DNA of 64,000 nucleotides from an uncultured Alphaproteobacteria bacterium (GTDB lineage: Bacteria; Pseudomonadota; Alphaproteobacteria; GCA-2731375), in NCBI GenBank assembly GCA_951812805.1, contig CATOSZ010000004.1, positions 62,001 through 126,000 of the forward strand. The letters are read 5' to 3'. Under the pieces are notes generated by a model. It saw nothing but the letters and a program-made list of their open reading frames with translations, was not told the origin of the DNA and searched no databases. Positions within the stretch are counted from its first letter, which is position 1. Every line of letters starts with the position of its first letter. Shown piece by piece: positions 24,941 through 34,572 of the stretch. The position numbers and the translations under genes were made by a program.

Positions 24941-25786
24941 ATGAAATTCGGCATCGCCATGTTCTTGACAGACTATTCCATGAGCGCGGTCGCGCTCGCG
25001 CGGGCCTGCGAGGAGCGCGGCTTCGAATCCCTCTGGCTGCCGGAGCACTCGCACATACCGCTCTCGCGAAATTCACCCTGGCCGGGCGGCGGCGACTTGC
25101 CGAAGTGCTATTACGACGTGATGGACCCGTTCGTCGCACTCGGCGCCGCCGCCGCGGTGACGGAGACTCTGAAACTGGCGACCGGTATCTGCCTCGTCAT
25201 CCAGCGCGATCCCATCCAGCTGGCCAAGGAGATCGCAACCCTCGACCAGATCTCGAACGGGCGTTTCCTTTTCGGAATCGGCGCGGGGTGGAACGCGGAG
25301 GAAATGGCCGATCACGGCACCGCTTTCGAGACCCGCTTCAAGCTGATGGAGGAGCGTATCCAGGCCATGCGCGCCATCTGGACCGAGAGCAAGCCCGAAT
25401 ACCACGGTGACTTCGTCGACTTCGACGCCATGATGGCCTGGCCGAAGCCGGTACAGAAGGCCGGCCCGCCGGTCATCGTCGGCGGCGCTTTCCCCTATGG
25501 CGCCCGCCGCGCGATTTCGTACGGCGACGGCTGGATGCCGATCGGTGGGCGCGGCCAGGATATCGTCGACATGCTGCCCCGCTTCCGCCAGATGGCTTCC
25601 GAGGCCGGGCGCAATCCCGACGACCTGCCGATCACCCTCTTCGCCTTTCCCGAGGACGAGGCGCGTCTCGGCCAGGCGCGCGACGCCGGTGTCGAGCGCA
25701 TCGTCTTCTCCCTCCCCTCCGAGGACGGCGAGACGATGTTGCCGAAGCTCGACGCCCTGGCCGAGTTGGCCGGCCGCGTCGGCTGA
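24941..25786 (+). CDS. Luciferase-like (LLM class) flavin-dependent oxidoreductase
   Basis: This 281-residue TIM-barrel protein opens MKFGIAMFLTDYSMSAVALA and contains RGFESLWLPEHSHIP, LATGICLVIQRDP, DQISNGRFLFGIGAGWN and VQKAGPPVIVGG, placing it with the F420/FMN-dependent bacterial luciferase-like enzymes. Similar proteins reduce or monooxygenate small substrates. ATG 24941 is preceded by AGGAGGA. The acyltransferase-like gene follows after 22 bases. Confidence 0.9.
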   Translation: MKFGIAMFLTDYSMSAVALARACEERGFESLWLPEHSHIPLSRNSPWPGGGDLPKCYYDVMDPFVALGAAAAVTETLKLATGICLVIQRDPIQLAKEIATLDQISNGRFLFGIGAGWNAEEMADHGTAFETRFKLMEERIQAMRAIWTESKPEYHGDFVDFDAMMAWPKPVQKAGPPVIVGGAFPYGARRAISYGDGWMPIGGRGQDIVDMLPRFRQMASEAGRNPDDLPITLFAFPEDEARLGQARDAGVERIVFSLPSEDGETMLPKLDALAELAGRVG

Positions 25787-25808
25787 GGGCGAGGCGACGC
25801 CACCGGTC

Positions 25809-26789
25809 GTGAGCGGAGACGACAAGGCGCCCGCCATACCGCTCGCCACCGCAGGCCATCTCGCGCGGGCGGTGCAGCTGGCGAGCATCTGGCTCGTCGC
25901 CGGCTTGCTGCCCGAAAGGTTCTGGTGGCCGCTCGCCCGGGCGCGGGGTTGCATGAAGGTGGCGCTCGGCCTCGGGCGCACGGCCTGGCGGCGGGAGCGG
26001 CTCGCGACCATTTTCGGCGACCGCGTCGCGAGTGCAGCGCGCGACGCCGTCGTTGCCGACAGCTTCGCCCACGACATCGTCTCCCATCTCCAGCGCGCGC
26101 GGGAGAACTGGCTTTGGCCCTGGCGGCGCGAGGTACGGGTGATCGGCGCCGAGCATGTCGCGGCGGCACTGGCCGAAGGCCGGGGCGCGGTGCTCTGGGT
26201 GTCGCGCTTTACCTACAGTGACTTGCTGACAAAGCGCGGCATGGCCCAGGTCGGCCTGCAGGCCCATCACGTCAGCCGGTCGAGCCATGGCTTCACCGGC
26301 AGCCGGCTAGCCGCCCGTTTCCTCGACCCCTTCTGGGTCGGCCCCGAAGCCCGACACCTCGCCGCCCGAGTCGTCATCGGCGAAGACGCCAACGCCACCC
26401 GCACGCTTCGCCGCCAGTTGAAGGCCAACCAGATCGTCTCGATCACCATGGGCCACGTCGGCGCCAAATGGTGCTTTTCCCCGTTTCTCGAAGGTTGGAT
26501 GATCCAGGCGACGGGACCCGCCAACCTGGCGCTCGCCGCCGGCGCACCGCTGCTGCCCGTCTTCACCACGAAGAACGCGGCGGGCGGGTTCGACGTCCAT
26601 ATAGAACCCCCGCTCCCCGTTCCCGCAGAGGGCGCGCGCGAAGCCCGGTTTCAAGCGATGTCGGATGAAATGCTGCGCCGATTGGAGGTGCATGCCCGGG
26701 CGCACCCGGCACAGTACATGTTCTGGCGCGGTCGCTTCGAGCGCGCGCCGTATGATTCCAAAGCCGACCCCGATCAGTCGGAAACCTGA
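25809..26789 (+). CDS. Lysophospholipid acyltransferase (LpxL/HtrB)-like protein, atypical active site
   Basis: This protein of about 326 residues, probably starting at GTG 25809, follows the LpxL/HtrB superfamily outline: N-terminal hydrophobic helix, ENWLWPWRREVRVIGAEHV, then the region where the catalytic HxxxxD/E normally lies. Here that region reads LWVSRFTYSDLLTKRG with no histidine. Later blocks GPANLALAAGAPLLPVFT and EPPLPV are conserved. It may be a non-catalytic paralogue or use another residue. Its 3' end overlaps the convergent bpt gene by 16 bases. Confidence 0.65.
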   Translation: MSGDDKAPAIPLATAGHLARAVQLASIWLVAGLLPERFWWPLARARGCMKVALGLGRTAWRRERLATIFGDRVASAARDAVVADSFAHDIVSHLQRARENWLWPWRREVRVIGAEHVAAALAEGRGAVLWVSRFTYSDLLTKRGMAQVGLQAHHVSRSSHGFTGSRLAARFLDPFWVGPEARHLAARVVIGEDANATRTLRRQLKANQIVSITMGHVGAKWCFSPFLEGWMIQATGPANLALAAGAPLLPVFTTKNAAGGFDVHIEPPLPVPAEGAREARFQAMSDEMLRRLEVHARAHPAQYMFWRGRFERAPYDSKADPDQSET

Positions 26790-27520
26790 TCCTCCAGCCG
26801 CCGCCAGCCGTCGGGGCCGAGATATTCCGCCGGACGGAAGCGGGTCTTGTAGGCCATCTTCGGGCTCTCGGCGATCCAATAGCCGAGATAGACATAAGGC
26901 AGGCCTTGACGGCGCGCCTCCTGGATGTGCCAGAGAATGACATGCAGGCCCGGGCTCGGCAGCGTGCCTTCGGGATCGAAGAAGCTGTAGACCAGGGAAA
27001 GACCGTCGTCGAGCACATCCGTCAGACAGACCGCGTGCAGACTGTCGTCGCCCCGCCGGAACTCGTAGAGCCGGCTGACCACGGGGCTGTCCTGCACCAT
27101 GGCGCAATATTCCTCGAAGCCCATGGCGGCCATCCCACCCTCACCGTGGCGGGCCGCGACGTAGGCCTCGAACAGTTCGTAATGGGCGCCGGCGGCGATG
27201 GGCGGCAGGCGACGGGCGCGGATCTCGGCATTGCCGTTCCACACGCGGCGCATGGATCGGCTCATCACATAGTCGGCGACGGGGATGCGCAACGGGATGC
27301 AGGCATTGCAGGTCGGACAGTTCGGCTTGTAGGCGATCGACTGGCTGCGGCGGAATCCGGCGCGCGAGAGATGATCGTTCAGCCCGCTCGGATCGCCGAC
27401 GGAGCCGAGATCGGTGAACACCATCTGCTCGTCCCGGCCCGGCAGATACGGGCACGGCGTCGGCCGCGAGACGTAGAAATAGGTCAAGGGCTCGGGTTTG
27501 AAATGCTGCATCTTCGACAT
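26774..27520 (-). CDS. bpt: Aspartate/glutamate leucyltransferase (L/F-transferase-like, Bpt)
   Basis: This 248-residue enzyme adds leucine from Leu-tRNA to N-terminal Asp or Glu, marking proteins for ClpS/ClpAP (N-degron pathway). Diagnostic blocks are TPCPYLPGRDEQMVF, CPTCNACIPLRIPV, LVYSFFDPE, SPGLHVILWHIQEAR and YVYLGYWIAESPKMAYK. The length is normal. The start at 27520 is supported by the conserved N-terminus. It is transcribed away from the threonine ammonia-lyase gene. Confidence 0.96.
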   Translation of the reverse strand: MSKMQHFKPEPLTYFYVSRPTPCPYLPGRDEQMVFTDLGSVGDPSGLNDHLSRAGFRRSQSIAYKPNCPTCNACIPLRIPVADYVMSRSMRRVWNGNAEIRARRLPPIAAGAHYELFEAYVAARHGEGGMAAMGFEEYCAMVQDSPVVSRLYEFRRGDDSLHAVCLTDVLDDGLSLVYSFFDPEGTLPSPGLHVILWHIQEARRQGLPYVYLGYWIAESPKMAYKTRFRPAEYLGPDGWRRLEDQVSD

Positions 27521-27612
27521 TGCCTCTTGCCAGCGGGCGAATGATAGCCGATCACTCCGCCGCCCGAAACGGCAAAGACGGTTCGGCCTGTGGCAAAAGG
27601 GGAACGGCTTCC

Positions 27613-28836
27613 ATGGTGGATGTGAGCGAGATCGAGCGTGCGGCGGCGCTCATCCAGGGGCGCGTCGTGGCGACGCCGACACTATCGTCCGGCCCGCTCT
27701 CCGAGTTGACCGGCGTAGACCTGCGGCTGAAGCTCGAGAACCTGCAATACACCGCATCTTTCAAGGACCGCGGCGCGCTGGTCAAACTCGAAAGCCTGGA
27801 CGCGGACGAACGCGGGCGCGGTGTCATCGCCGTCTCGGCCGGCAACCATGCCCAGGGCGTAGCGCACCATGCCCGCCGCCTGGACATCCCGGCCACCATC
27901 GTCATGCCCGAAGGCACACCGAACGTGAAGGTTCGCCGCACCGAACATCTGGGCGCCCATGTCGAGCTCTATGGGGAAACGATCGAGGAGGCGCGCGAAC
28001 ACGCCGACCGGCTGCGCGCCGAGGGCGGCCTCGTCTTCATTCATCCCTACGACGACCCCGCGATCATCGCCGGACAAGGCACCGTCGGCCTGGAGATGGC
28101 GGCCCAGGCGCCGGACCTCGACGTCATCGTCGCGCCGATCGGCGGCGGCGGCCTGATCTCCGGCCTGGCGATCGCCGCCAAGGCGCTGTTGCCGGGCATC
28201 GAAATCATCGGTGTCGAGGCAAACCTCTACGCCTCCATGCACGCCGCCATCCGGGGCGGGGACGACGGCGCCGGCGGCCAGACGTTGGCCGACGGCATCG
28301 CGGTGAAGGCGCCGGGCACCTTGACCCGCCCGCTGGTCGAAGCCCTGGTCGACGACCTTGTCCTGGTCACGGAGGGGGACATGGAGCGTGCGATCGCCCT
28401 TCTGCTGGACGAGGAAAAGCTGGTCGCGGAAGGGGCCGGTGCGGCGGCATTGGCGGCGGTGTTGAACGCGCCGGCGCGCTTCGAGGGTCGCACCGTCGGC
28501 ATCGTCGTCAGCGGCGGCAACATCGACGTTCGCCTGCTCACCTCTCTGCTGACGCGTGCGCTCAGCCGTGATGGCCGCGTCGTTCGCCTGCGTCTCGAGA
28601 TCGCCGACCGGCCGGGCGCGCTCGCCGCGGTGTCGGCCATCGTCGCGCACTGCCGGGCCAACATCCTGGAAGTGGCGCACCAGCGCGGCTTCCTCGACGT
28701 GCCGGCCCGGCGCGCCGAACTCGATCTGCTTCTGGAAACACGCGACCGGGCCCATGTCGAGGCGGTCGTCACCAGGTTGGGCGAGGCCGGCTACAAGGCC
28801 CGGGTCTTGAGCGATCTGGTGACGCCCGAGGGCTGA
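27613..28836 (+). CDS. Threonine ammonia-lyase (ilvA/tdcB type) with C-terminal ACT domain
   Basis: This 407-residue PLP enzyme has TASFKDRGAL with the Schiff-base lysine, VSAGNHAQGVA for substrate binding, and IGGGGLISGLAIA for the phosphate loop. A C-terminal ACT domain starts near residue 330 (LRLEIADRPGALAAVSAIVA). It deaminates threonine to 2-oxobutanoate, feeding isoleucine synthesis or threonine breakdown. The single ACT domain and short length resemble the short form common in Alphaproteobacteria. ATG 27613 is in the conserved position. Confidence 0.94.
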   Translation: MVDVSEIERAAALIQGRVVATPTLSSGPLSELTGVDLRLKLENLQYTASFKDRGALVKLESLDADERGRGVIAVSAGNHAQGVAHHARRLDIPATIVMPEGTPNVKVRRTEHLGAHVELYGETIEEAREHADRLRAEGGLVFIHPYDDPAIIAGQGTVGLEMAAQAPDLDVIVAPIGGGGLISGLAIAAKALLPGIEIIGVEANLYASMHAAIRGGDDGAGGQTLADGIAVKAPGTLTRPLVEALVDDLVLVTEGDMERAIALLLDEEKLVAEGAGAAALAAVLNAPARFEGRTVGIVVSGGNIDVRLLTSLLTRALSRDGRVVRLRLEIADRPGALAAVSAIVAHCRANILEVAHQRGFLDVPARRAELDLLLETRDRAHVEAVVTRLGEAGYKARVLSDLVTPEG

Positions 28837-28851
28837 AGCGCCGGCGGCGCC

Positions 28852-31032
28852 TCAGCGCAATTCCTCCAACGACCAGCGGATATCCGAGGGCGGCGGGAAG
28901 TTGCGTCGATACTGCGCCTCGATCCGCACCACCCGGTCGAGGCGGCGGGGCAGGCCGAGGCGGAGCGTACCGCCGTCGAGCTTCCATTCCGCGACCCGGA
29001 TCAGCCGGCCCTCGTTGATGGCGTCGATGTAGTCGGCGGAGAACCGACCCTCGTCGAAGACGCGGCCCGGCGGGCCGTAGCGGCGGATCATCTCCTCGAG
29101 CGCCCGCGAATAACTCTCGGCCGCACGGGCCGCATCGAGGGTCGGGTCGAGATCGATGATCACCGCCGCGACCTCGACCCGCCCGTCCCGCTGCACCAGG
29201 GCCAGGCGCTGGCGCTGGAACAGGTTGGCGAGGGGCGAAAGCTCCCAGACCAGGGCGTCGGCGATACGGCGTCCCTCGCCGGCCCCGGCGGCATCGACCC
29301 GCCGGGTCGCGGCGGCGAGCGACATGCCCGGGACCAGGTCGGCGAGCGCGAGCGATTCCGTCGGTGCGGGCAAGGCGGCCGGTGCCGGCGACGCGGCGCC
29401 CGAAGGGCTTCGATGGACCGCCGGCTTGTCGAAAGCCACGCGCCAGAACACGCCGACACGATAGGATTCCGTATCGCCGACGATGCTGGCGTCGCGATCG
29501 ATATAGCCCGCCTCGACACCGAGGGTGTGCGGGCCGTGGGTATAGGAATAGGCGAGGCCGGCGACATGGGTGGCGACATCGCTCGCGCCCGGCACATCGC
29601 GGCGCTGGGCGAGGAAGCTGTAGCTCGCGCTCAGGCGGTGCGCGCGGTCGGCGAGGAAGACGGAGAGCGAGGGACCGACATCGACGTCGTCGCGCCCGCC
29701 GCCATCCATGACGCGGGCGATAATCCCGGGCGTCACCACGCCGTTCAGCCCGAGAACCGAAATCGAGTGCCCGGCCGAGAGATTGAGCTGGCCGGTCAGG
29801 AAGTTGGCATTGGCGATATCGTCGCGCACGTCCTGCAGGTTGAGAAAGATACGGGGCCGCCAGCCGTGCGCCTCGGGGAAGGACAGGTCGGCACTGATGG
29901 ATCCCGTCAACCGGTCCAGGGTCGGCCCCTGCTCCTGGTTCTGCACGAAGGCGTCGAGGCGGCCTTGAACGCCGGGTGCCAGGTCGCCCAGCAAGGGGCC
30001 CGACAGGGTCAGGCCGCTGGTCCGGGTATTGAGTTTGGCGAGCGTCGGGCCGAAGCCGTCCTCATAGTCGAGATAACGTCCCTCCAAACGCAGTCCGCCG
30101 TCAAAGACCCAGCCGCCGCGGAATTCGACGGCCAGACGATCCGGCGTGATGACGGCGCCGTGCGGGCGGTAGTCCTCGCCGAAATTCTCGAAGCGGAGAC
30201 TGTAGTAGAGCGGATCACGCGTGCTGCGCCCCCGCATCTGCGCGAAGACGCCGGAGCCGGCCGCATTGCGCGTCGTCGTGGCGGCGAGGTCGTGATCGCC
30301 GACCTTGTGCGCGACCTCGAACTCGAAGGCCAACCGATGCCCGCCCAGCAGGAAGTCACGCTCGCCCGCCAGCGAGAACACCCCCTGATGGCGCGATGGC
30401 CGGCCGCCGCCCGGATCCGCCTCCCGATGATTGTGCACGGCGTTGAGCGAAATGTTGCCGAGGCCCGGATGCTCGATCAGCCAGGACCCGCCGGTGAACA
30501 GGTCCTGGTCGACGTCGGGGTCGTGATAGTTGTCGTCGAGATAACCGGTAAGCGCGATGAAGGAGTGACGGGCGCCGAGGAAGTCGCCGGTCGGCTGCAG
30601 ATCGAGCTGCGCCCCCTTCAGGGCGCGTTGCAGGGTGCGCAGGCTGAAGAAGCCGAAATAGTCGCCGAACTCCAGGCGATGGGGAATAGCCGACTCGCCA
30701 TCGACCCAGGTCAGGTTCAGCCGTTCGGGAAAGAACCCTTCGTCGTTGCTGCGATAGCGCGAGGTATTGCCCAGCAGTTCCGCATAGCCCGACAGGTTTC
30801 GGTAGGGCGAAAAGGCGCGCGAGAATTCGACGAAGGTCTCGTTCTGCAGCTGCGAGCCGAGGAAGGGATAGGGACTGGCGGAAAGGTTGCCGTCCGCCCC
30901 GTAGTGTTCGAATCGCGCCGTGTTGGAGCCGGAGATCGACCAGGCGTCGAGCGGCGTGCCCTCTTCGCCCATCACGGGCGTCGCGAGTGTCAGGGCGCCG
31001 CTGAGCGCGGCAATGGCGATTTTGTGTGTCAT
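28852..31032 (-). CDS. Uncharacterised outer-membrane beta-barrel-like protein
   Basis: This 726-residue protein has a signal peptide (MTHKIAIAALSGALTLATPV, cleavage near VMGEE). Residues about 25-540 are rich in alternating aromatic and polar strands (FVEFSRAFSPYRNLSGYAEL, LYYSLRFENFGEDYRPHG, LRLEGRYLDYEDGF), suggesting a large beta-barrel. After a Pro/Ala linker near 545 comes a soluble domain of about 170 residues (LVPGMSLAAATRRVDAAGA, SRALEEMIRRYGPPGRVFD). No family is recognised. Its ATG overlaps the stop of the upstream exported protein (ATGA), so it is the last gene of a coupled operon at the cell surface. Confidence 0.7.
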   Translation of the reverse strand: MTHKIAIAALSGALTLATPVMGEEGTPLDAWSISGSNTARFEHYGADGNLSASPYPFLGSQLQNETFVEFSRAFSPYRNLSGYAELLGNTSRYRSNDEGFFPERLNLTWVDGESAIPHRLEFGDYFGFFSLRTLQRALKGAQLDLQPTGDFLGARHSFIALTGYLDDNYHDPDVDQDLFTGGSWLIEHPGLGNISLNAVHNHREADPGGGRPSRHQGVFSLAGERDFLLGGHRLAFEFEVAHKVGDHDLAATTTRNAAGSGVFAQMRGRSTRDPLYYSLRFENFGEDYRPHGAVITPDRLAVEFRGGWVFDGGLRLEGRYLDYEDGFGPTLAKLNTRTSGLTLSGPLLGDLAPGVQGRLDAFVQNQEQGPTLDRLTGSISADLSFPEAHGWRPRIFLNLQDVRDDIANANFLTGQLNLSAGHSISVLGLNGVVTPGIIARVMDGGGRDDVDVGPSLSVFLADRAHRLSASYSFLAQRRDVPGASDVATHVAGLAYSYTHGPHTLGVEAGYIDRDASIVGDTESYRVGVFWRVAFDKPAVHRSPSGAASPAPAALPAPTESLALADLVPGMSLAAATRRVDAAGAGEGRRIADALVWELSPLANLFQRQRLALVQRDGRVEVAAVIIDLDPTLDAARAAESYSRALEEMIRRYGPPGRVFDEGRFSADYIDAINEGRLIRVAEWKLDGGTLRLGLPRRLDRVVRIEAQYRRNFPPPSDIRWSLEELR

Positions 31033-31565
31033 GGGATGCGTTCGTAGACTTTGAGGATGAGTTCGGAGACACCCCGGCGGCGCACGAAGCCGGCCACGGG
31101 ATCGGAGAACTCGATCTGGCCGCGCACGAGGACGGCGACGCGGGATTCACGATAGTGCCCGCCCTTGGCCGGCAACCGGCCCTCGCGCTGCTCGAGCGTG
31201 TGGATCGCCTCGAGACCGAGCACCGACAGCTTGGCGTCGCGGGGAATGCGGGTGGCGATATTGTCCAGCACCCGGTCACGATCGTGCAGGACTTCGTCGA
31301 AAAGGTCCCGCAAGCGGGCATTGTCGTAGGTGTAGGTGGCGTAGATATCCTCGACCGCCTGGCGGACGATGCGCGGATCGACCTGTACCGTTCTCGCCGT
31401 GGTGGTCGAATGGATTTCGCCCCCACTCGCGGACGGCGGCGGTGCCGACGGCGTCGGCACGGCGCGGCGGCCGCGGAACTCCCCGGCCGCCAGGCTCGTG
31501 GCCGTCAAGACAACGGTCGCGAGTGCCAGAAGCATAGCGCGCTGCGACAATGGCATGCCCCCCAT
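31029..31565 (-). CDS. Uncharacterised exported protein
   Basis: This is a 178-residue protein from ATG 31565, which follows GAGGTAGGG. A signal peptide (AMLLALATVVLTATSLAAG) precedes a Pro/Ser-rich spacer and a mixed alpha/beta domain with VQVDPRIVRQAVEDIYATY, LRDLFDEVLHDRDRVLDNIA and FVRRRGVSELILKVYERIP. No family is recognised. It starts 4 bases after the stop of the split exported protein and overlaps the next gene by 4 bases, so the three are one operon. Confidence 0.75.
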   Translation of the reverse strand: MGGMPLSQRAMLLALATVVLTATSLAAGEFRGRRAVPTPSAPPPSASGGEIHSTTTARTVQVDPRIVRQAVEDIYATYTYDNARLRDLFDEVLHDRDRVLDNIATRIPRDAKLSVLGLEAIHTLEQREGRLPAKGGHYRESRVAVLVRGQIEFSDPVAGFVRRRGVSELILKVYERIP

Positions 31566-31569
31566 GTCC

Positions 31570-32801
31570 CTACCTCGTGAATACTTCGGCACAACTGCCG
31601 CCGCGCGTGTTCTGGCACTGCAGGATGACCTGATCATTGCCGAGCACGCTTAGGAAGAAGATCGAGCAGCTATGCCCCAACGCGCCGAACACCGTGAGGT
31701 TGGCGCTGGTCGAATCACCGCTGCCGCCGCCACTGGCGGGGAAGGACACGGATCCGTTCGGCGCCAGGGTCAGGGTCGTGTTGTTGCCGGTAGTGGACAA
31801 CGACGACGTGCCGAAACCACAGCCGCCGTTGCCATTCAACGAACCCGACAAACCGCCAAAGACGTTTCCACCGCCAGCGCCGGTGCCGCCGCCACCCGTG
31901 CCAGTCCCGCCGCCCGTGCCAGTGCCGCCGCCGGTTCCGGTCCCACCCCCCGTGCCGCCGCCCGTACCTGTGCCACCACCGCCGGTTCCCGTTCCACCGC
32001 CGGTTCCGGTCCCGCCGCCGGTTCCCGTCCCGCCACCTGTTCCGGTCCCGCCGGTCGTCCCGCCCGTACCACCGGCCGTCGTGGTCCCGCCCGACGTGCC
32101 GCCACCACGCTCCAACTCCACCGGGTCGTAACGCGAATCGAAGAAGTTGTCGCCGGTACGATGATGGATCTGCTCCAGGCGGATCACCGGCCGGTCGCTC
32201 GTGAGCAAGGCCCCGAGCGCCTTGGCGATATCGCTCAGGTCGCACTGGCTCTCACAGTCCCGCAACTGGCCGCGCAACCTGTCGAGGAAGGCGAGCAGGC
32301 GGTCGTATTGGGCGAGCTGATTGGTATAGCGGGACTTGGCCGCCTCGAATAACGCGTCGAAATAGCGTTCCGTCGCCTGGACCTCATCCTTGATCGGCTT
32401 CGGCCGTCGCGTGATCGTGCCGTCGGCATTGAGGCTGCGCCCATCGCTCAGGGTCCAGGCCGCACGTGACCAGTCGGCTTTCCAGCCCGAAAACGGAACC
32501 GTCACGGGACAGGGTTTGCACTCCTTGATCCAGGGATAGTCGCTGTGGACGTCTTCCATCAGGTTGGCCAGGTCGTCCTGCACCAAATCGGGCGTCGGCA
32601 ACTCGCCACTATCGAAATCCTCGGACAACTCGTCGCCGAAGTCATATGCCTCGCGACTGGTCCCGGGCTCGATACTGTTCAGGATCGATTGGTTCTTCTT
32701 CAGGTACGACGTGGTCTGGTGGTACTGGCCGCCGATCGCCTGCACGATTTCCGGCACATAGACCTGGTCGGCCGTGAAGCCGAAGATGATGTCGTTCAAG
32801 A
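31570..32801 (-). pseudogene. Exported Gly/Thr-repeat protein, C-terminal part (split by IS66)
   Basis: This is the downstream part of a secreted protein gene whose beginning is at 34573-35274. At the IS66 target the original frame reads VLN-DIIFGFTADQVYVPEIVQ. The part contains helical stretches (LFEAAKSRYTNQLAQYDRLL), then about 75 residues of GGTGTG-type repeats, then a Ser/Thr-rich C-terminal domain with three cysteines (SLSTTGNNTTLTLAPNGSVS). Removal of the 1771-bp element and one 8-bp duplication gives 641 residues in one frame. The apparent ATG at 32814 belongs to IS66, not to this gene. Confidence 0.85.
31868..32100. repeat. Low-complexity GGTGTG/GGGTGT coding repeat
   Basis: Near-tandem units of CCGGTTCCGGTCCCGCCG type (plus strand) encode Gly-Thr-Gly-Gly-Gly-Thr on the minus strand of the split exported protein. 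Unit lengths vary in multiples of three, so reading frame is kept. Such arrays can expand or contract. Confidence 0.8.
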
Positions 32802-34572
32802 GTAACAGGGGCAAAACCCCGGGCGGTCAAGCCATTTCGATGCAGCGTTGTCTGACGAGGATCGGCAGTGGGGGCACGGGTGGGGCGCCGGGGACCTTGA
32901 GGCGGTCGCCGAGATAATCCCAGAAGGAGAGGCCAAGTTTCTGGCAGGTCTTGTAGAGGCCGAGGAATGTGTCTCGGGCCTGCTTGCCGTCCTCGGAGCG
33001 TGTGCCGCCGGAGAATTTTCGCCTTGTGACCATGGCGCGGATGTCGCGTTCCGCGCCGTTGGTGTTGAGCGGGACCTCCGGGCGGTCGAGGACGACGAGC
33101 AGTTCGTCGCGGTTGGCATGCAGGCGAGCCAGGAGCCGGTCGAGGCGGAGGAATCCGGTCTTGGTCGCGAAGAGCGCATCGAAGCGGCATGCCAGGTGGG
33201 CCCGCCGTCCTGGCGCCGGCCTTTCGCGATAGGCTTTGAGATCGGCGTAGAGTTGCCAGAGCCGTGCCTGGATGTGTTCCTTCTCGCGCCGCTGGCTCCG
33301 GGAGAAGGTCATCAGCTTGTGGATCAAGCGCTCCGCATGGACCCAGCAGAGCGCGTGGCGGCCGACGTTGAACTGGCCAGCATCGTCACTCAGGACGACG
33401 CAGGCGCCCGCGGCCGTGCCCCTGAGCAGGCCGTGCGCGGCGATGGCGCCCCACAGCGCCCCCTCGGTGGCGGTCCGCGCGGCCCCGCGCCCGTCCCCGT
33501 GCCCGGTGATGGCGAGCCGCCCCAGGTGGGCCAGCCAGGCATCTTCGTTGGTGAAGCGCCGCGGGCAGCCCTCGGCCAGACGGGCGATCACCGATGCGGC
33601 CAGGTCGCGCTCGGCCATGTAGGCGAAGGCGGCGGCATTGAGCACATAGTCCGCGTGGCCGGCCCGCAGCCGTTCCAGGAAGTTCAAGCGGCTCTTGGAA
33701 AACGTCGTGGCGAACCAAGCGAAGGCGTCGTTGCCGATCCCGCTCGTCACCCCGTTGCGGTTGGCGTGGCGGGCGCCGGTATCGTCGACGCTGATCCAGG
33801 GCGCCGTCTCCAGGCCGGCGCGCAGCACCGCCTCGCCCTCGGCGACGAAGCCGTCATGGCCCTCGTTCAACAACCGCACCACCTGGCGCTTGGAGATCTT
33901 GATGCCGAGGTCGTCCAAGAGCCGCGCCAAGCGCTCCGCGCTGGTCTGGCCGCCATGATAGAGCGCCAGCACGAAACGCCTGAGCGCCGGGCCGAAGTGG
34001 CCGCGCGTCCCCGCCGGCAGCGGCGCCACGATCGTGGCCCCCTCGGGCGTCAGCCAGCGCTCGCGGCGTAACAGGACAGTGTTCGGCCGGCAGAGCAGGT
34101 CCTGAACCAGATAGTCTTCATAGCCCTTGAAGCGCGAGCCCGCCGGCACGGCGGCCCGGACGATCCGCCTCTCGTCGATGGGAACCCGGCCCTTCTTGGC
34201 CCGCCGTCCCGCCTTCCGCCCCGTCCGGCCCCGGGATACGGCCTGCTTGTCCATGCCGCTCGGCTTGATATCCGGTGGCCCGGAAAGGCCTTTGAGACGG
34301 CGGATCTCTTCGCGCAATGTCGCGTTCTCGGCACGCAGGGCCGCCTGCTCCTCAAGCAGCGTCAGAACCAGCGCCTTCAGGGCGGCGACATCAAGATCGT
34401 CGAGATCCGGAAGCGATTCGGCCATGACGGGATCGAATCACAGACCTCCCGCCGCGAACATCGATATCTGGTCACTTGACGCGGAAGCCTCACAAGATGT
34501 GGCCGTTGAGACTCACCCCTATACCCAGGCCAGATCCCCCCGTCCCCAGGCCCGGCCTTTTGCCCCGGTTAC
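32802..34572 (-). mobile_element. IS66-family insertion sequence, copy 1, with 8-bp duplication
   Basis: The ends are GTAACAGGGGCAAAACC and, inverted, GTAACCGGGGCAAAAGG, with the GTAA tip of IS66. Direct repeats GTTCAAGA at 32794-32801 and 34573-34580 flank the 1771-bp element. It carries only tnpC, as in the tnpC-only (ISBst12-like) branch. It splits the exported-protein gene. Confidence 0.94.
32827..34425 (-). CDS. tnpC: IS66-family transposase TnpC, copy 1
   Basis: This 532-residue DDE transposase has an N-terminal leucine-zipper-like helix (LEEQAALRAENATLREEIRR), a zinc-finger-like spacer, SVDDTGARHANRNG (first Asp), VLSDDAGQFN (second Asp) and NTNGAERDIRAMVTRRKFSG (Glu). Each is a hallmark of TnpC. 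No tnpA or tnpB is present. It is residue-for-residue identical to the copy at 46301-47899. Confidence 0.95.
   Translation of the reverse strand: MAESLPDLDDLDVAALKALVLTLLEEQAALRAENATLREEIRRLKGLSGPPDIKPSGMDKQAVSRGRTGRKAGRRAKKGRVPIDERRIVRAAVPAGSRFKGYEDYLVQDLLCRPNTVLLRRERWLTPEGATIVAPLPAGTRGHFGPALRRFVLALYHGGQTSAERLARLLDDLGIKISKRQVVRLLNEGHDGFVAEGEAVLRAGLETAPWISVDDTGARHANRNGVTSGIGNDAFAWFATTFSKSRLNFLERLRAGHADYVLNAAAFAYMAERDLAASVIARLAEGCPRRFTNEDAWLAHLGRLAITGHGDGRGAARTATEGALWGAIAAHGLLRGTAAGACVVLSDDAGQFNVGRHALCWVHAERLIHKLMTFSRSQRREKEHIQARLWQLYADLKAYRERPAPGRRAHLACRFDALFATKTGFLRLDRLLARLHANRDELLVVLDRPEVPLNTNGAERDIRAMVTRRKFSGGTRSEDGKQARDTFLGLYKTCQKLGLSFWDYLGDRLKVPGAPPVPPLPILVRQRCIEMA

Noticed and set aside
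26774..26789. Frameshift at the acyltransferase/bpt junction
   Set aside because: Both proteins have normal C-termini; it is only a 16-base tail-to-tail overlap.
31868..32100. Gly/Thr array as a PE-PGRS or collagen-like protein
   Set aside because: The unit is GGTGTG-like, lacks the G-x-y period of collagen, and has no PE domain.
32802..32814. ATG 32814 as the start of a 414-residue protein
   Set aside because: It lies in the IS66 end. Frame continuity through the 8-bp duplication shows the true gene begins at 35274.
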